Below, piece after piece: positions 1 to 10,879 of a stretch of 64,000 bases of DNA. The translations under genes and the position numbers were made by a program. Every line of letters begins with the position of its first letter. Position 1 is the first letter of the stretch. The stretch comes from Papio anubis (taxonomy: Eukaryota > Chordata > Mammalia > Primates > Cercopithecidae). Where the stretch lies: the NCBI RefSeq assembly GCF_008728515.1, contig NC_044988.1:31351159-31415158 (forward strand). Reading direction: 5' to 3'. The notes below the pieces were generated by a model. It had not been told where the DNA came from and did no database searches. It worked only from the letters and a program-made list of their open reading frames with translations.

Positions 1-292
1 AGTTCTTCATGGCTGAGGAGGCCTCAGGAGACTTACAATCTTGAGGGAAGGAGAACCAGGCACGTCTTACGTGGTGGCAGGAGACAGAAGAGAGAGCACG
101 TGAAGGAGAAACTGTCAAACACTTATAAAACCATCAGCTCTCGTGAGAACTTACCCACTATCACGAGAACAGCATGGGGAAAGCCGCCCCCAAGATCTAA
201 TCACCTCCCACCAGGACCTTCAACACGTGGGGTCTATAGGGATTAATTTTCGAGATGGGATTTGGGTGGGGACACAGAGCCAAACAATATCA
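1..292 (-). mobile_element. MST-type LTR (ERVL-MaLR), truncated by window edge
   Basis: Read on the minus strand this starts tgatattgtttggctctgtg and runs through the typical MaLR LTR body: cccaaatctcatctcg, the gtgattagatcttggggg block, and the tctcgtgatagtg and gagctgatggttttata segments. It stops at the window edge before the LTR 3' end. No internal retroviral sequence is visible on the side inside the window. An MST/THE1 assignment is secure at family level; the exact subfamily is not. Confidence 0.88.
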
Positions 293-307
293 GTAATGCT
301 GGAAGGA

Positions 308-427
308 AAGGTGGTAAATCTCCATTTTACAGGTGCAGAAACTGAGGCACTGGGAGTAAGAGTAACTTGAATCCCATAACTGCTAAATGGAGGCACTGAG
401 ATTTATTCCCAGTCAGGCTCTGGAATC
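308..427 (-). mobile_element. MIR SINE fragment
   Basis: The stretch ctccattttacaggtgcagaaactgaggcac followed by agtaacttg and a divergent cccagtcaggctctgg block is the MIR core read in reverse. It is old and diverged. Confidence 0.8.
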
Positions 428-763
428 AATGCATTCCCAAGAAGAAAAAATACAGCTGGGGCAACTAGCAGAAGGCCAGGGCATCTCTAAAAGCTTGATG
501 ACCAGAGAGTAGGAGACAGGGAAGAGCTGTGTCAGGGAGGGCAGGAAGGCTTGTCTGTTAGGAAGAAAGGGCAGAAAATCAGTTCCTGACAATTTCTACA
601 AAAATCAGACCAGTGGGGAAACTAATAATGCTAAGTCTGGTGCCTTTGTGCACTTATATTTCATGTGGACCTGAAAGGTGGCCTTGAGGCTGATGGACCA
701 GAGATGCAGAGGACAAGAGCTCTGACCTCCTTCAGAAGTCATGGTTAACTAAGAAGAATAGGG
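428..763. other. Single-copy stretch, no feature seen
   Basis: I see no repeat consensus and no coding potential here. The sequence is purine-rich (for example the gggaagagctgtgtcagg area). Confidence 0.5.
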
Positions 764-980
764 TCTAACTTATTTTTTATTTTATTTTATTTTATTTTTT
801 TCGAGACAGAGTCTTGCTGTGTCACCCAGACTGGAGTGCAATGGCACAATCTCAGCTCACTGCAACTCCTGCCTCCCAGGCTCAAGCGATTCTTGTGCCT
901 CAGCCCCCTGAGTAGCTGGAACTAAAGATGTGTGCCACCACACCTGGCTAATTTTTATGTTTTAGTAGAGACAGGGTTTT
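764..980 (-). mobile_element. Older Alu (AluS/J), first part, interrupted by AluY
   Basis: A T-rich tail (ttttattttattttattt) leads into gagacagagtcttgctgtg, the reverse complement of an Alu right arm. The body is cut after gagacagggtttt at 980 by a younger Alu; its remainder resumes at 1290. Scattered C-to-T and other changes make it clearly older than the insert. Confidence 0.95.
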
Positions 981-1275
981 TTGTTTTTTTTTTGAGACGG
1001 AGTCTCGCGCTGTGTCACCCAGGCTGGAGTGCAGTGGCGCGATCTCGGCTCACTGCAAGCTCCGCCTCCCAGGTTCAGGCCATTCTCCTGCCTCAGCCTC
1101 CGAGTAGCTGGGACTACAGGCGCCCGCCACCACGCCCGGCTAGTTTTTTGTATTTTTAGTAGAGACGGGGTTTCACCATGTTAGCCAGGATGGTCTCGAT
1201 CTCCTGACCTCGTGATCCGCCCGCCTCGGCCTCCCAAAGTGCTGGGATTACAGGCTTGAGCCACCGCGCCCGGCC
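981..1275 (-). mobile_element. AluY inserted into an older Alu
   Basis: This is a full-length Alu in reverse: oligo-T, then gagacggagtctcgc, ending ccgcgcccggcc. The young-type block gatctcctgacctcgtgatc supports AluY. It is bounded by identical 14-bp target-site duplications agagacagggtttt at 967-980 and 1276-1289, both made of host Alu sequence. Confidence 0.95.
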
Positions 1276-1289
1276 AGAGACAGGGTTTT

Positions 1290-1392
1290 GCCATGTTGGC
1301 CAGGCTGGTCTCAAACTCCTGACCTCAAGTGATCCACCCACCTCGGCTTCCCAAAGTGCTGGGATTACAGGCATGAGCCACTGTGCCTAGCC
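1290..1392 (-). mobile_element. Older Alu, remainder after AluY insertion
   Basis: This continues the Alu begun at 764 from gccatgttggccaggctgg to gagccactgtgcctagcc. The order matches a single Alu split by the AluY. Confidence 0.95.
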
Positions 1393-1814
1393 AGAAAGGG
1401 GGTTAATTTATATTTTCTTTATATTTACTAATTCATAGGGGAGCCAGGCACTACTCGTAATCCTCTCACGTAGAAAAGTGGCCTCCCAAATCTTCACTGA
1501 ATGATCAAACTTCTTTTCCTTTGAAATAGGTGTTCTGGGGGAACCATGCAGAGGGCACACTCTGGGCAAGGGGTGCCTCTGGAGAACACAGGGTACATGC
1601 TAAGGATCTTAGGTGATGAAAGCAGAAAGTCACCTTCCAAAATGAACTCTGCTGGGGAGGACCAAGCTTGGAAAGTTTTTATGGAAACCATTTCATCAAA
1701 GATATATATCTAGGAATTTTGTTGTCTTAATTAACTCAGTGGTAGTACCATACTATGCTAAGAGGACTGGTTGTAAGACTTGTAATTACCTCTCTTTAGG
1801 CTATTAACCCTGTT
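1393..1814. other. Single-copy stretch, no feature seen
   Basis: There is no recognisable repeat. A 65-codon minus-strand frame at 1494-1691 shows no family resemblance and is treated as chance. Confidence 0.5.
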
Positions 1815-1932
1815 TGATTACTGTAAGCTTTTCAAGGAATGAGGCCATGTGGTTGGTCATCTCTATATGCCCAATGCACAATAATGTGCCTGGTAGATAA
1901 GAGACATTAAACAAATGCTTACTGAATGCATA
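1815..1932 (+). mobile_element. L2 LINE 3' end
   Basis: The blocks ctgtaagcttttcaagg, catctctatatgcccaatgc, aatgtgcctggtag and acaaatgcttactgaatgc match the L2 3' terminus in sense orientation. Confidence 0.75.
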
Positions 1933-2277
1933 AAACATGTGTCCTAGATATTCTAGGCCAATACCACTTTAAATAGTCCACTGATTATATATACTGGTTT
2001 GAGTTCAGAAACACTGATCATCAGAGAGTTAGGTCTGAATGTGGCTTAAGGAATTTCTGGGAATCTCCAAGAGATACTTCTCAGCAGTAGCCACTATACC
2101 AGCCATTTTTCATAGTCCTCAATCATTCATTCATTTTAGTAAAGGTAGAATCAGACAGAAATGAAGAATACCCCAGAAGCAAAGGAAGCAAGAAATTTAT
2201 GGAACCTGAAATTGGTTCCTGGTCTTCATATTTCAGCAACTTCAGAATTTTTTTTTTTAATCATCTAAGACCTTTTT
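1933..2277. other. Single-copy stretch, no feature seen
   Basis: No repeat is recognised. A short oligo-T run sits at about 2250-2259. Confidence 0.5.
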
Positions 2278-2345
2278 AAACAGTCATTTATTGAAGTCTT
2301 ACTAAGTAGCAGGCTTATAGTCAGTGCTAAGAATACAAAAATCAA
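2278..2345 (-). mobile_element. L2 LINE 3' end
   Basis: The order catttattgaagtcttac, gcaggcttatagtcagtgc, gaatacaaaaatcaataagat is the reverse complement of the L2 3' end. Confidence 0.65.
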
Positions 2346-2404
2346 TAAGATAGAACACACAGATCTGAAAATAGATACATTACAACCCAGGTTGGATAGT
2401 GTTT

Positions 2405-2830
2405 GTATTATGTAGGATGTCTTCAGTTTTGAGTAACAGAAAAGAAATAATGGCTAAAACGAAAGAAATTTTTAATCATCTCACAAATCATGAAAGACTA
2501 AAAGTAGATGGCTCCACATTGGTCCAGCAGTTCAATGATATCATAAAAAAATTCAATACTCTGTCTTTTCACTATTCTATCCTTTGTTCTTGGCTTATTG
2601 CCTCATGGTCACAGAATCGTTGCTGTAGCTCCAAGTAACATGTTTGCACACAACTGCATTTAAGTCAGGCAGGAAGAAACTTACTGTTTATAGCAGGAAA
2701 CAAAAATCTTCTGAGATAAGCTGACCAATAGACTGTTTCTTTGGTCTCATTGGTCAGGGCTGGGTCACTTGCCCATTCCCAAATCAATCATGAGAAAAGG
2801 GGAATGGGATTGCCATGGTTGGCAATAAGC
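2405..2830. repeat. Possible ancient interspersed repeat, family unresolved
   Basis: The spaced phrases gagtaacagaaaagaaa, ctcattggtcagggctggg and tcacttgcccattcccaaatc, then gggaatgggattgcc, resemble a dispersed ancient mammalian repeat that I recognise but cannot name with confidence. It contains CCAAT-type motifs in both orientations (gaccaatag, cattggtca). It could also be single-copy. Confidence 0.35.
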
Positions 2831-3603
2831 CAAAGATGCTTTATTCTCTCAGGCTAGAGGAAGGGGTTGCATCTTCCTTGAACATGTTGCTACCACCTAA
2901 AAACCTGGATAACCTAAAGAAGATGAAAAGAAGAGCAGAGAAGTTAGCCAATGTGTTTGCCACAGGGTTAAGCACAGAGTTGAGTGAATCAACGTACCTT
3001 ATTTTTTCTGATTTGATGCCAAATCTTCGGCTCCACCTCCCTTCCCCAGCATACGGCCAACAGCCCAAGGCTACAAGAAAACCTGGCCTTTCCCTGACAC
3101 TGCCTTGGCCTTGATTGCCTCAGTGCGGAGAGTAAAACAAGCTGTCAGACTCAGCTCCTGCCCTATCCTTGAGCTCTAATAACCTCAAGCTTTTACAGTT
3201 CCAACCAAGTTTAAAATTCTAGCTTGTTGATGTGAGTGGGAGTTTGGAATGCTGGAGGGGAAGGGTGAGAGTCAGGTCAACAAATGAGATTTGAAGTGGT
3301 TTTCCTTCCTCAAACGCAAGCTTCACATCAGGACTCTGAACTCAAATGGCCTCTCCTGAATGAGAGGAAGGGGGACACATGTAGGGAAGGCCAGCCACGG
3401 GTGTAGCTGAATGTTGTTTCAGAGAAAAAACAAGATTTCTCTCCCTGAAGACCACTGGGTACTACTTTCAGAATTTACATAAGAGAGAAATAAGGGGTGG
3501 TCTCAATCTGGGGAAGAAAGTTAAGGAGGTGACTGGAGGAGGACTCTATAGAGGATGTGGCTTTGTTCAACACATCCATAGACACTGGTTTTACAAGACC
3601 ACA
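2831..3603. other. Single-copy stretch, no gene seen
   Basis: A 99-codon plus-strand frame covers 2815-3114, but it has no recognisable domain and a second frame overlaps it on the other strand. I regard it as chance. Confidence 0.45.
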
Positions 3604-3704
3604 ATCAATATGCTACTGATATATAATAGATGATATGATTGATATAATACAATATGATTTAATGTAATACAGTAGTATAGCAATACAATATAATGATACC
3701 AGTA
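3604..3704. repeat. AT-rich degenerate simple repeat
   Basis: The tract is built from gatataata, caatatgat and taatacagta variants repeated imperfectly. Confidence 0.7.
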
Positions 3705-3715
3705 ACTAAAATTCA

Positions 3716-3905
3716 TTGATCATTCACGGTGTGATTAACACAATGCAATGTATTATCCTTCCAGGACTACTCATAATCATACTTACAGGCAAGTTCCATT
3801 ATAATCTACAAGCTAAGCAAAGTCACTCTGTTAAACAGTGGACTCAGGACTCAGGACTGCAGGGTTGTCTGCCTCTAGAACCCTCCTCTTCACCACTTTG
3901 CTATT
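3716..3905 (-). mobile_element. MIR SINE, diverged
   Basis: The blocks aagttccattataatctac, aagtcactctgttaaacagtgg and ggttgtctgcctctagaacc follow the MIR order in reverse, with loss of parts of the core. Confidence 0.6.
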
Positions 3906-4314
3906 TTGCTTCCATTTATCTCTTTCCTACCAGGGTGTTAATACACATAGTGGTGAAAAGGCCAAATGGTGACTACAGACAAAGACACTGAGCGAGGCTA
4001 AGTGAAAAACAGCTCATTGGAATACATACTTCACTAGCTAGAAAAAATGAAAGAAATAACACCAAAAAGTTATTTTAAATGTTCAGAGAACCAAATAGTT
4101 AAAAGTTTCTTGTTTTAAAGAGTTCAAGAAACATTAAGAGGAAATACAGTATTGATAGGAATTATATAAACAGATGAACCTCTTTCTCTATCATAGAATT
4201 CATGAACATTTATGTGTGTATTATCGAGATTTTGCAATTCCCTCTTTATGGCAGTTCATTCTCTAGCCTATATAGTTCACTCTTTTTCTAACTAACTCAA
4301 ATACTCACTTTATT
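3906..4314. other. Single-copy stretch, no feature seen
   Basis: AT-rich sequence with no repeat consensus recognised. Confidence 0.45.
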
Positions 4315-4436
4315 CTTTCATTCATTCATTTACCTAGTCATCCGTCAGATGTTTATTCAGTCTCTTCCATGCACTGGGTACCAAGGAGGATAATGGAAGC
4401 TTAAGAATAAAGAAACACTGTCTCCTTTCTTAAATG
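4315..4436 (-). mobile_element. L2 LINE 3' end, diverged
   Basis: The blocks ttcattcattcatttacc, gtttattcagtctcttcc, atgcactgggtacc and a distant tctcctttctt tail match an antisense L2 terminus. Confidence 0.6.
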
Positions 4437-6002
4437 GGATGGAATTTAGTATGCTCAAAAGGCAATTTTCCCCTTCAGATCCCCTTCAGATTCACTCCAT
4501 TGCCTGTGAATGGTCCTGTGCAATAGAGAGACCTCCTTTAGCCCTCTGGCATGTGGCATCACCATACTGCAGGGGGTTGCCTATCTCTGATTTAGGACTG
4601 CAAGTGGAGGTTCAGAAGATGAGAAACTGTGAAGAACAGAGGACACTAGATGTGTTCCCTATCTGTCTGATTGAAGCAAATTCTGGTTCAGGAGCCCCCT
4701 GGGAGGTTCTAAGACTTCAATATCCTATGTGATTTTGAAAACATCAAAGCTTCCTGGAATTGATCAACCCATCTTGGTCCCTTAAGATTTCCCTTCCACC
4801 TACTGGGAGGCACTAAGCTAAGGGTAGGGTAGGTACCTGGGGTAATATTTATTTCCAACCCCACTCTAGAGCTAACCTCTGCTACTGGATGCCTGAAACC
4901 ACAAGCCTGATTCTAGCCTTTGGCTTGACTCAAGAATCCTAATGAACCTCTCCAGCACATTTCTCTGTGTACTGGAGCACCAGTGATGAACACTATTCTT
5001 GAAACATCTGTAGAATTGTCCATACTACTTTTCTATATGACATCTCTTTTCATTTGGTTGTTTGCTTTTTAATTTTATTTTGCTAAAATTAATAGTGAGG
5101 TAGGTTTACAGTCTCACAAAATATCATACAGGCAATCAAGAGATAGTCTAGAAGCCTCTCTTAAGGCTCCTATTACACACAGTCCCCAAGTACTGGGACC
5201 CCTTCAGACCATCTCATTTTTAGGAGGTGTTCCCAGTCACTAACAAAGGCCTGTGTCAAAACGGGTCCCCATAGTGATAGCCAGCGTCCTGAGCAGGTGT
5301 CTATGTCTCAGGCAGCTGGTCTCTGTAAGGGGTATCCAATTATGATGAGTCTCCAGGAAGATGTATATGGATGTGATAAGAAGGATGATGGAATGGGACC
5401 CAGGAGACACCCCACAATCACTATCACCAAAGCCTGGACATTTGTTCCTGCCCATTTCTTTGCCCATATTTCCTCCTCTGCAAAATAAATAGTTCAGACT
5501 AGAAGAGGCCTCAGGTCCTATCGAGCTTGGACAATTTATGACCTTCTGAGTACTGTAAGTGTTATCTGCTTTGGCAGTTTGCACTAAGAATTGGACTTTA
5601 GAGATTTGGCACATTCTGATGTTTGTTCAGTTGGTAAGTGTGCTCAGTTTTTGTGGCATGTGTCTACAAAGCACAAAAGTCTTAGGTTCTCTGGACTTCT
5701 GAAGTGCAAGAGGTAGATAGCAATCCCAGCCCAGTCCCAGGGAGAGACGCAGAAGCAACTCTGTGAAAGGGTACTTCGGTCTCTATGGGAACCAGTCTGT
5801 GCCCTTGACAGAGAAGACAGCTTGGGGAAGGGAAGCACATTCGAGAGCTCTGCAGCCTGGGCAGAATGCCCCATGGGCCCACAGTGCCACATACCTGTGA
5901 ATGGAGAGAAGGGAACAGGCAGTCCTAGTGTGCATATTTGGAATCCAAAGTCCTGTTTGACCTTAGATATTTGGAAGTAGGTGGGACCTGGAAATGCTAA
6001 CA
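4437..6002. other. Single-copy stretch, no gene seen
   Basis: Several overlapping frames of 60-124 codons on both strands (for example minus 5240-5614 and minus 5644-6003) carry no recognisable domain, signal peptide or splice pattern. I found no transposon consensus here. Confidence 0.45.
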
Positions 6003-6190
6003 CCCAGAGGCCATGCAGTGTAGTGGAAAGAGAACTGGCTTTGGAATCAGAAGTTCTGGTTTGACTCAGCTCTGCCCTTACTAGCTACGTGACTTGGAGC
6101 AGGTCTCCTAACCCTGCTGAGTGTGGGTTTTCTTGTCTGTCCAGTGAGAAGCATTAGGTCTTTCCTGATGATCTCATAGGGTTGATCTTT
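6003..6190 (+). mobile_element. MIR SINE
   Basis: A nearly complete MIR in sense: atgcagtgtagtggaaagag, ctggctttggaatcag, ctctgcccttactagctacg, tgacttggagcaggtc and the tail atctcatagggttga. Confidence 0.85.
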
Positions 6191-6334
6191 CTGGTTACTT
6201 TTCCTGCACACAGTGTACAACCCCCCACCCCCGGGATGCGTTAGTCACAGTTTAACAACAATATTAAGGAAGGATAATGATAAAAGTTAATTTTTGTGGA
6301 GAATATAACATTGACGATTATTGCTACCCACTGT

Positions 6335-6482
6335 TGCATTCTTAATATGTACTAGGCACTCTGATAAGGACGTCAGAAATATTAATTCATCACCTGAGGT
6401 CACACGGCTGGTAAATCATATGGCAGGACTAAACTCAGACAGCTCTGATTCCAGAGCTAAAGTCTTAACCCGGTGCATGGTT
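6335..6482 (-). mobile_element. MIR SINE
   Basis: Reverse MIR: cacctgaggtcacacggctg, gtaaatcatatggcaggac, ctctgattccagagctaaag, tcttaacccggtgc. It lies about 145 bases from a MIR of opposite orientation. Confidence 0.8.
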
Positions 6483-6821
6483 CATTCCTCCTGAGCCAGC
6501 AACCAGGTTTCTTCCAGTCCTGGCTTGTAGAGAGTGAGAAAGATGTGCTGGCTTGTCTACTCACCTGTTAACAAACAAACAAATAAATAATTAAGCAAAT
6601 CAGTCAAATCCTTTAAAAGAGTCAAACACAGCAACTTTGGAAAATCATATGTTAAAAGATATTTATGGATCAGATTATATAAATAAATTTATGAAAAAAT
6701 GTGATTCTATTTTCACTAATGGTTAACCAACAATGCTTATTGCCAATGTACGAACTTTTCTTTGGCTTGTATCAAATAGGTATTTGTCCCACCCATCCAC
6801 CCAGCTAAAAAACAAGCAAAA
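6483..6821. other. Single-copy stretch, no feature seen
   Basis: It holds a short AAAC/AAAT-rich run near 6570-6590 and nothing else recognisable. Confidence 0.5.
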
Positions 6822-7545
6822 AAATTACTGAACGCCTTCTCTGTACCAAACATCCATGAAGTGCTCAGATTTAATGGTGATTGAGGTGTTTCTGCCCTCA
6901 AGCATCAGTCTAACAGAAGATACTGACAGAAAATTAAGTAGAGTATGAAAGTGCTTTGATAGGGGCATGAACAGGGTACTAAGGACAGACAGAAAATAAG
7001 AAGTTAATTCAGCCTGAATATGTCGTAGAAACCTTCCCAGAAAAGGTGACAGCTAGGTTGAGTGGGAGTCAAACTGTTGGTAGGAAGGGACATGGAGAGG
7101 AGAGAAGGGGAAGGACATTTGGGAAGTGGGAGTGTCTTATGCAATGGGTAAGAGGCAAGAGAAATGTGACCCACTCAGGGAGCCAAAAGAAGTTCACAGT
7201 GGCTGATACATAGAGTCTAAGGACTGGAGAGGTGACAGCTGAAACAGAGGCCATATCATGCAGGGCCACATAGGGTTTTGAACTTTATTGTAATCAACTG
7301 AGAATTAATTGAAGGGTTCAAGCCAGGGCCTAAGGAGTGGGTTATAATCCCATTTGTATATTATGAAGATGATTCTGGCCACAGCGTGGAGAATGGATCT
7401 GTGAGGGGGGAAAGGGGTGGCTAACAGAACATAGGACTAGTTACAGAGTATTGGAATAATCCAGCCGACAGATGAAGATGACCACCCAGGTTCTGCCAGT
7501 GAGAATGGAGAGAAGTAGATACTACCTGAACACTTAGCAGAACGA
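6822..7545 (-). mobile_element. L2 LINE, about 0.7 kb of the 3' region
   Basis: The antisense L2 landmarks occur in order: tactgaacgccttctctgtacc, ctgccctcaagcatcag, aaccttcccagaaaaggtgac, gggaaggacatttgggaag, atcatgcagggccacatag, gattctggccacagcg, ggaataatccagccgacag. Confidence 0.78.
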
Positions 7546-8374
7546 GGCAGGTTTAGCAATTGAATGAAGGTAGGGTGAAGGAGGGCATGGTGTGAAGGAT
7601 GCTGTGTCTGCTGGTCCCCTCAGTCCCCGAGCAAAAGGACTGATTGCTTTGTTCCGGGTTCCTTTCTGGTTCAGATGACATGGCTGTGTCCCCGAATTTT
7701 TGACCCATCAATCCATACTTTTTGACATCTCTCATCTCTTCTTTTGCCCCATATTTCCTTCCACCTCCCAGTACATTAACTAGGGCAATGTGAACTGTTG
7801 TATCAAAGCCAAAACTCAGTGGTTGACACAATAGAAGCATATTTCTTGCTTATGTAAGAGTCTTCTCTGGTCAATCAGAGGCTTTCTTCCACATTCGGGT
7901 TTAGATAGGAGGCTTCCTTCTGTTGCATGCTTTGCCATTCCCTAGGGCCTGAGTTCTCAGCATTTAGATGGTAGAGGGGCAAGAAGGTGGAGAAAGTATC
8001 TTTATTACTTAAAACCCCACCTACACCTCCATTAATGAGAACTTGCCACATGGCCATATTTAGATGCACAGTTACATCCCTACCTACCCACATGAAGGAG
8101 GGAGCAGGAAGTTTTGCTAAACAGCGAACCACCTTTGTCACACCCAGCATGTCTAGGTTTTAACTCCTTTTTATCTCTTGTCTTTATTTATCTCCTTCTA
8201 CTATCTGACAGTTGATCACTGGAATGGTTGTAAACATTTCCATTCATCTGGTTTTCATATAGAAGGAGGATGACACTCCTCAAATACATCAACAATGGAG
8301 AAAGAATAATTCACAAGCTACTTATCACAAGGTAAACCCATGACCATTTTTCTTCTACTGAGCAAAGAACACCT
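7546..8374. other. Mostly single-copy; possible old repeat at 7775-8160
   Basis: The 7775-8160 part (aactcagtggttgacacaat, agcatatttcttgcttatg, ccctagggcctgagttctcagc) resembles a dispersed mammalian repeat read in reverse, but I cannot assign a family. Frames of about 90 codons here have no recognisable product. Confidence 0.4.
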
Positions 8375-8375
8375 A

Positions 8376-8490
8376 AGAGACAGGAGACCTGGCTTCAAAT
8401 TCTGGCTCCATCAATAACTTACGGCATGACTTAAGCAAGACACTTCACTTCTATGGACTTCTATTTTTCCATGAGTAAAATGGATGGAGT
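8376..8490 (+). mobile_element. MIR SINE fragment
   Basis: The blocks gacctggcttcaaattctgg, ctccatcaataacttacggc, cacttcacttctatggac and gagtaaaatgg follow the MIR order. Confidence 0.75.
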
Positions 8491-8499
8491 GTGCTACAC

Positions 8500-8600
8500 T
8501 GATATTTCTCCAAGTGTGTTCCATAGAACATTAGGTTCACGAGGTGCTCTTTGAAAAACTCTTCCATGGTCAAATAGCTTTGGAAAATACTGTGAACTTT
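8500..8600. mobile_element. Possible DNA-transposon remnant
   Basis: The phrase ccaagtgtgttccatagaac followed by acgaggtgctctttgaaaaa resembles termini of nonautonomous hAT-group transposons. I see no matching second end or 8-bp duplication, so this is weak. Confidence 0.3.
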
Positions 8601-8700
8601 AACCACTGCTTTGAGGACAGCTGAGGCTCATAACAATAAGAGAGGCTCTGAGAAGTCCTATACTAAGGCAATCTGCTAGACTTTAACCTGACATTTCCTA

Positions 8701-9364
8701 ATCTTGAGAGGTGAAATTTATATATTCAAGTATTAATCTATATTATTAAACTGTTTTACCAGTCACGAATTGGTCAATGATACACAGAAGCTCAGATTCC
8801 AGTGAGAAAAATGAGGTATCTCAGTAACTAAGAATCAGAGTAAGGGAAAAAGAGGGAGAGCTGAGGACTGACATGGGGAAAAAGAAACCTTTCATGTGTT
8901 GAGAAGCTATAGGAAATCTTTCATGAACTGAGAAGCTATAAGAAAGCTCTGCACCAAACTAATGTGTCCCTCTTCTATGTGGGTGACCTGAAAACTGCCA
9001 GCAACTAACCCATGGAACTTTGAGAGTCTGGATGGAAGTGATGTTTATCACTGCCCATGAGACTCTGCCGAAACCTCTCACCTGTTCCAGATGGACCATC
9101 TCCTGTAGACAAGCTGCTGATGTAAAGGTCCTAGACACTCACAGGTCACTCAGAACAAAAAGAGATTTGGCCACCTTTTGAGGGGAGGATGATAACAGGA
9201 GGAAACTTGCCTTCAGATCAAGGTGGGGCAGGTATGGCCAGTTGGAAATTCCCTTCTGAACCAGGAAAATGGTGGTGATTTCATTTCTATTTATGTTATT
9301 TAACCATCGACACTGTAATAGATAATGTCTCCTCATACCACATTCTCATACTCACCTAGATCAT
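8701..9364. other. Single-copy stretch with a short tandem duplication
   Basis: No gene or transposon is recognised. The 29-bp tandem duplication at 8889-8946 is listed separately. Confidence 0.45.
8889..8946. repeat. 29-bp tandem duplication, two copies
   Basis: Unit 1 is 8889-8917 and unit 2 is 8918-8946. Both begin ctttcatg and contain tgagaagctata. They differ at five positions, so the duplication is not recent. Confidence 0.85.
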
Positions 9365-9800
9365 TTGCAGCTATGGTGTCAGTACCAGAAGCTGGCAGCT
9401 TCTCCCTCAACCATCTCTCTTTTTTTAAGCCTGAGGATTTTTTTTCAGCAGAAGCATGTTCTACAGCAAGCAGACACAGCCCAGAAGTGTAGAGTTAATA
9501 CCTTCAAGGGTAGTCCCCAGCCAGTGGGAGATGAAAACTGGTGGATACAAGCCTCAGTCTCCCTGTACTCATGTGGGGTGATTTTGAAGTATACTTTACA
9601 CGCTTTTTTGGAGCATCTTCAGCAGAACTGAGCCCCAATAGCCTATATTAGTAGTTCAATTTTTATTGCACCTTTTATTGGCTTTTCTCCTTTCTGCATC
9701 TTACTTTCTCCATTTCTCCACTTGTGTTTCCTGAGACAAACACCCAAGTAAACTACCTGAATCCAAAACTGTGTATCAAGGTCTGCTTTAGGGGAAACCC
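9365..9800 (+). mobile_element. Possible LTR remnant, family unresolved
   Basis: The 3' part (ttttggagcatcttcagcag, gagacaaacacccaagtaaa, ctgtgtatcaaggtctgctt, taggggaaaccc) looks like the R/U5 side of an old endogenous-retrovirus LTR in sense. Its 5' limit and any duplication are unclear. An 88-codon frame inside it has no recognisable product. Confidence 0.4.
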
Positions 9801-9971
9801 TCACAAAAATAAAACTTTTTCATGTGGCATTCCTTAGGTAATTGTAAAGTTCCCTCTTGCCCTAAAATTCAGTGCTCATTCATTTGGTCACTCGCAGTGG
9901 CCAAGTCTGAGCCAGTCCCCATTTCACCAGGAGTGAGAGAATGAAGACAAGTTTGGCCACATTTTGATTTT

Positions 9972-10690
9972 TTTTTTTTTAATTATACTTTAAGTTCTGG
10001 GATACATGCGCAGAACATGCAGGTTTGTTACATAGCTATACACGTGCCATGTGGTTTGCTACACCCATCAACCCGTCACCTGCATTATTTCTCCTAATGC
10101 TATCCTTCCTCTAGCCCCCCACCCCGACAGACCCTGGTGTGTGGTGTTCCCCTCCCTGTGTCCATGTGTTCTCATTGTTCAACTCCCACTTACGAGTGAG
10201 AACATGCAGTGTTTGGTTTCCTGTTCCTGTGTTAGTTTGCTGAGAATGATGGTTTCCAAATTCATCCATGTCCCTGCAAAGAACATCAACTCATCCTTTT
10301 TTTGGCTGTATAGTATTCCATGGTGTATATGGAATACATTACAGCCACATTTTCTTTATCCAGTCTATCATTGATGGGCATTTGGGTTGGTTCCAAGTCT
10401 TTGCTATTGTGAAGAGTGCTGCAATAAACATGTGTGTGCATGTGTCTTTATAGTAGAATGATTTATAATCCTTTGGGTATATACCCAGCAATAGGATTGC
10501 TGGGTCAATTGGTATTTCGGGTTCTAGATCCTTGAGGAATCGTCACACTGTCTTCCACAATGGTTGAACTAATTTACACTCCCACCAACAGTGTAAAAGC
10601 ATTCCTATTTCTCCATATCCTCTTCAGCATCTATTGTTTCCTGACTTTTAAATGATCGCCATTCTAACTGGCATGAGATGTATCTCACTG
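9972..10690 (-). mobile_element. L1PA 3' end, 5'-truncated
   Basis: Oligo-T then aattatactttaagttctgg begins the reverse complement of an L1PA 3'UTR. The ORF2 C-terminal region follows up to actggcatgagatg. Target-site duplications of about 17 bp flank it (ggccacattttgatttt at 9955-9971; gaccacattctgatttt at 10691-10707; two differences). About 720 bases were inserted, all ORF2 3' part plus 3'UTR. Confidence 0.93.
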
Positions 10691-10879
10691 GACCACATTC
10701 TGATTTTAGCTCTCCTTCTAATTACTTAAGGTTAAAAATAGTCTTTACTGCACCGAACCATGTTTCCAGAGAAGCCCAGAGCGTGTGAGAAGCCCGGGGA
10801 GTTGCGAGCTAGTTTCTAGGACATTTTAATAACTTAAAATAGAAGTGCACATATTTTATTAAACATCTTCCAATTATCT
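10691..10879. other. Short single-copy spacer
   Basis: This includes the second L1PA target-site duplication, then sequence with a few CpGs (agcgtgtgagaagcccgggg). No feature is assigned. Confidence 0.5.

Noticed and set aside
932..1374. 75- and 72-codon frames on both strands over the first Alu pair
   Set aside because: They are translations of Alu sequence and its reverse complement; Alu consensus explains every base.
6003..6482. tRNA gene suggested by tRNA-like boxes in the MIR copies
   Set aside because: MIRs derive from a tRNA promoter; no cloverleaf with acceptor stem is present.
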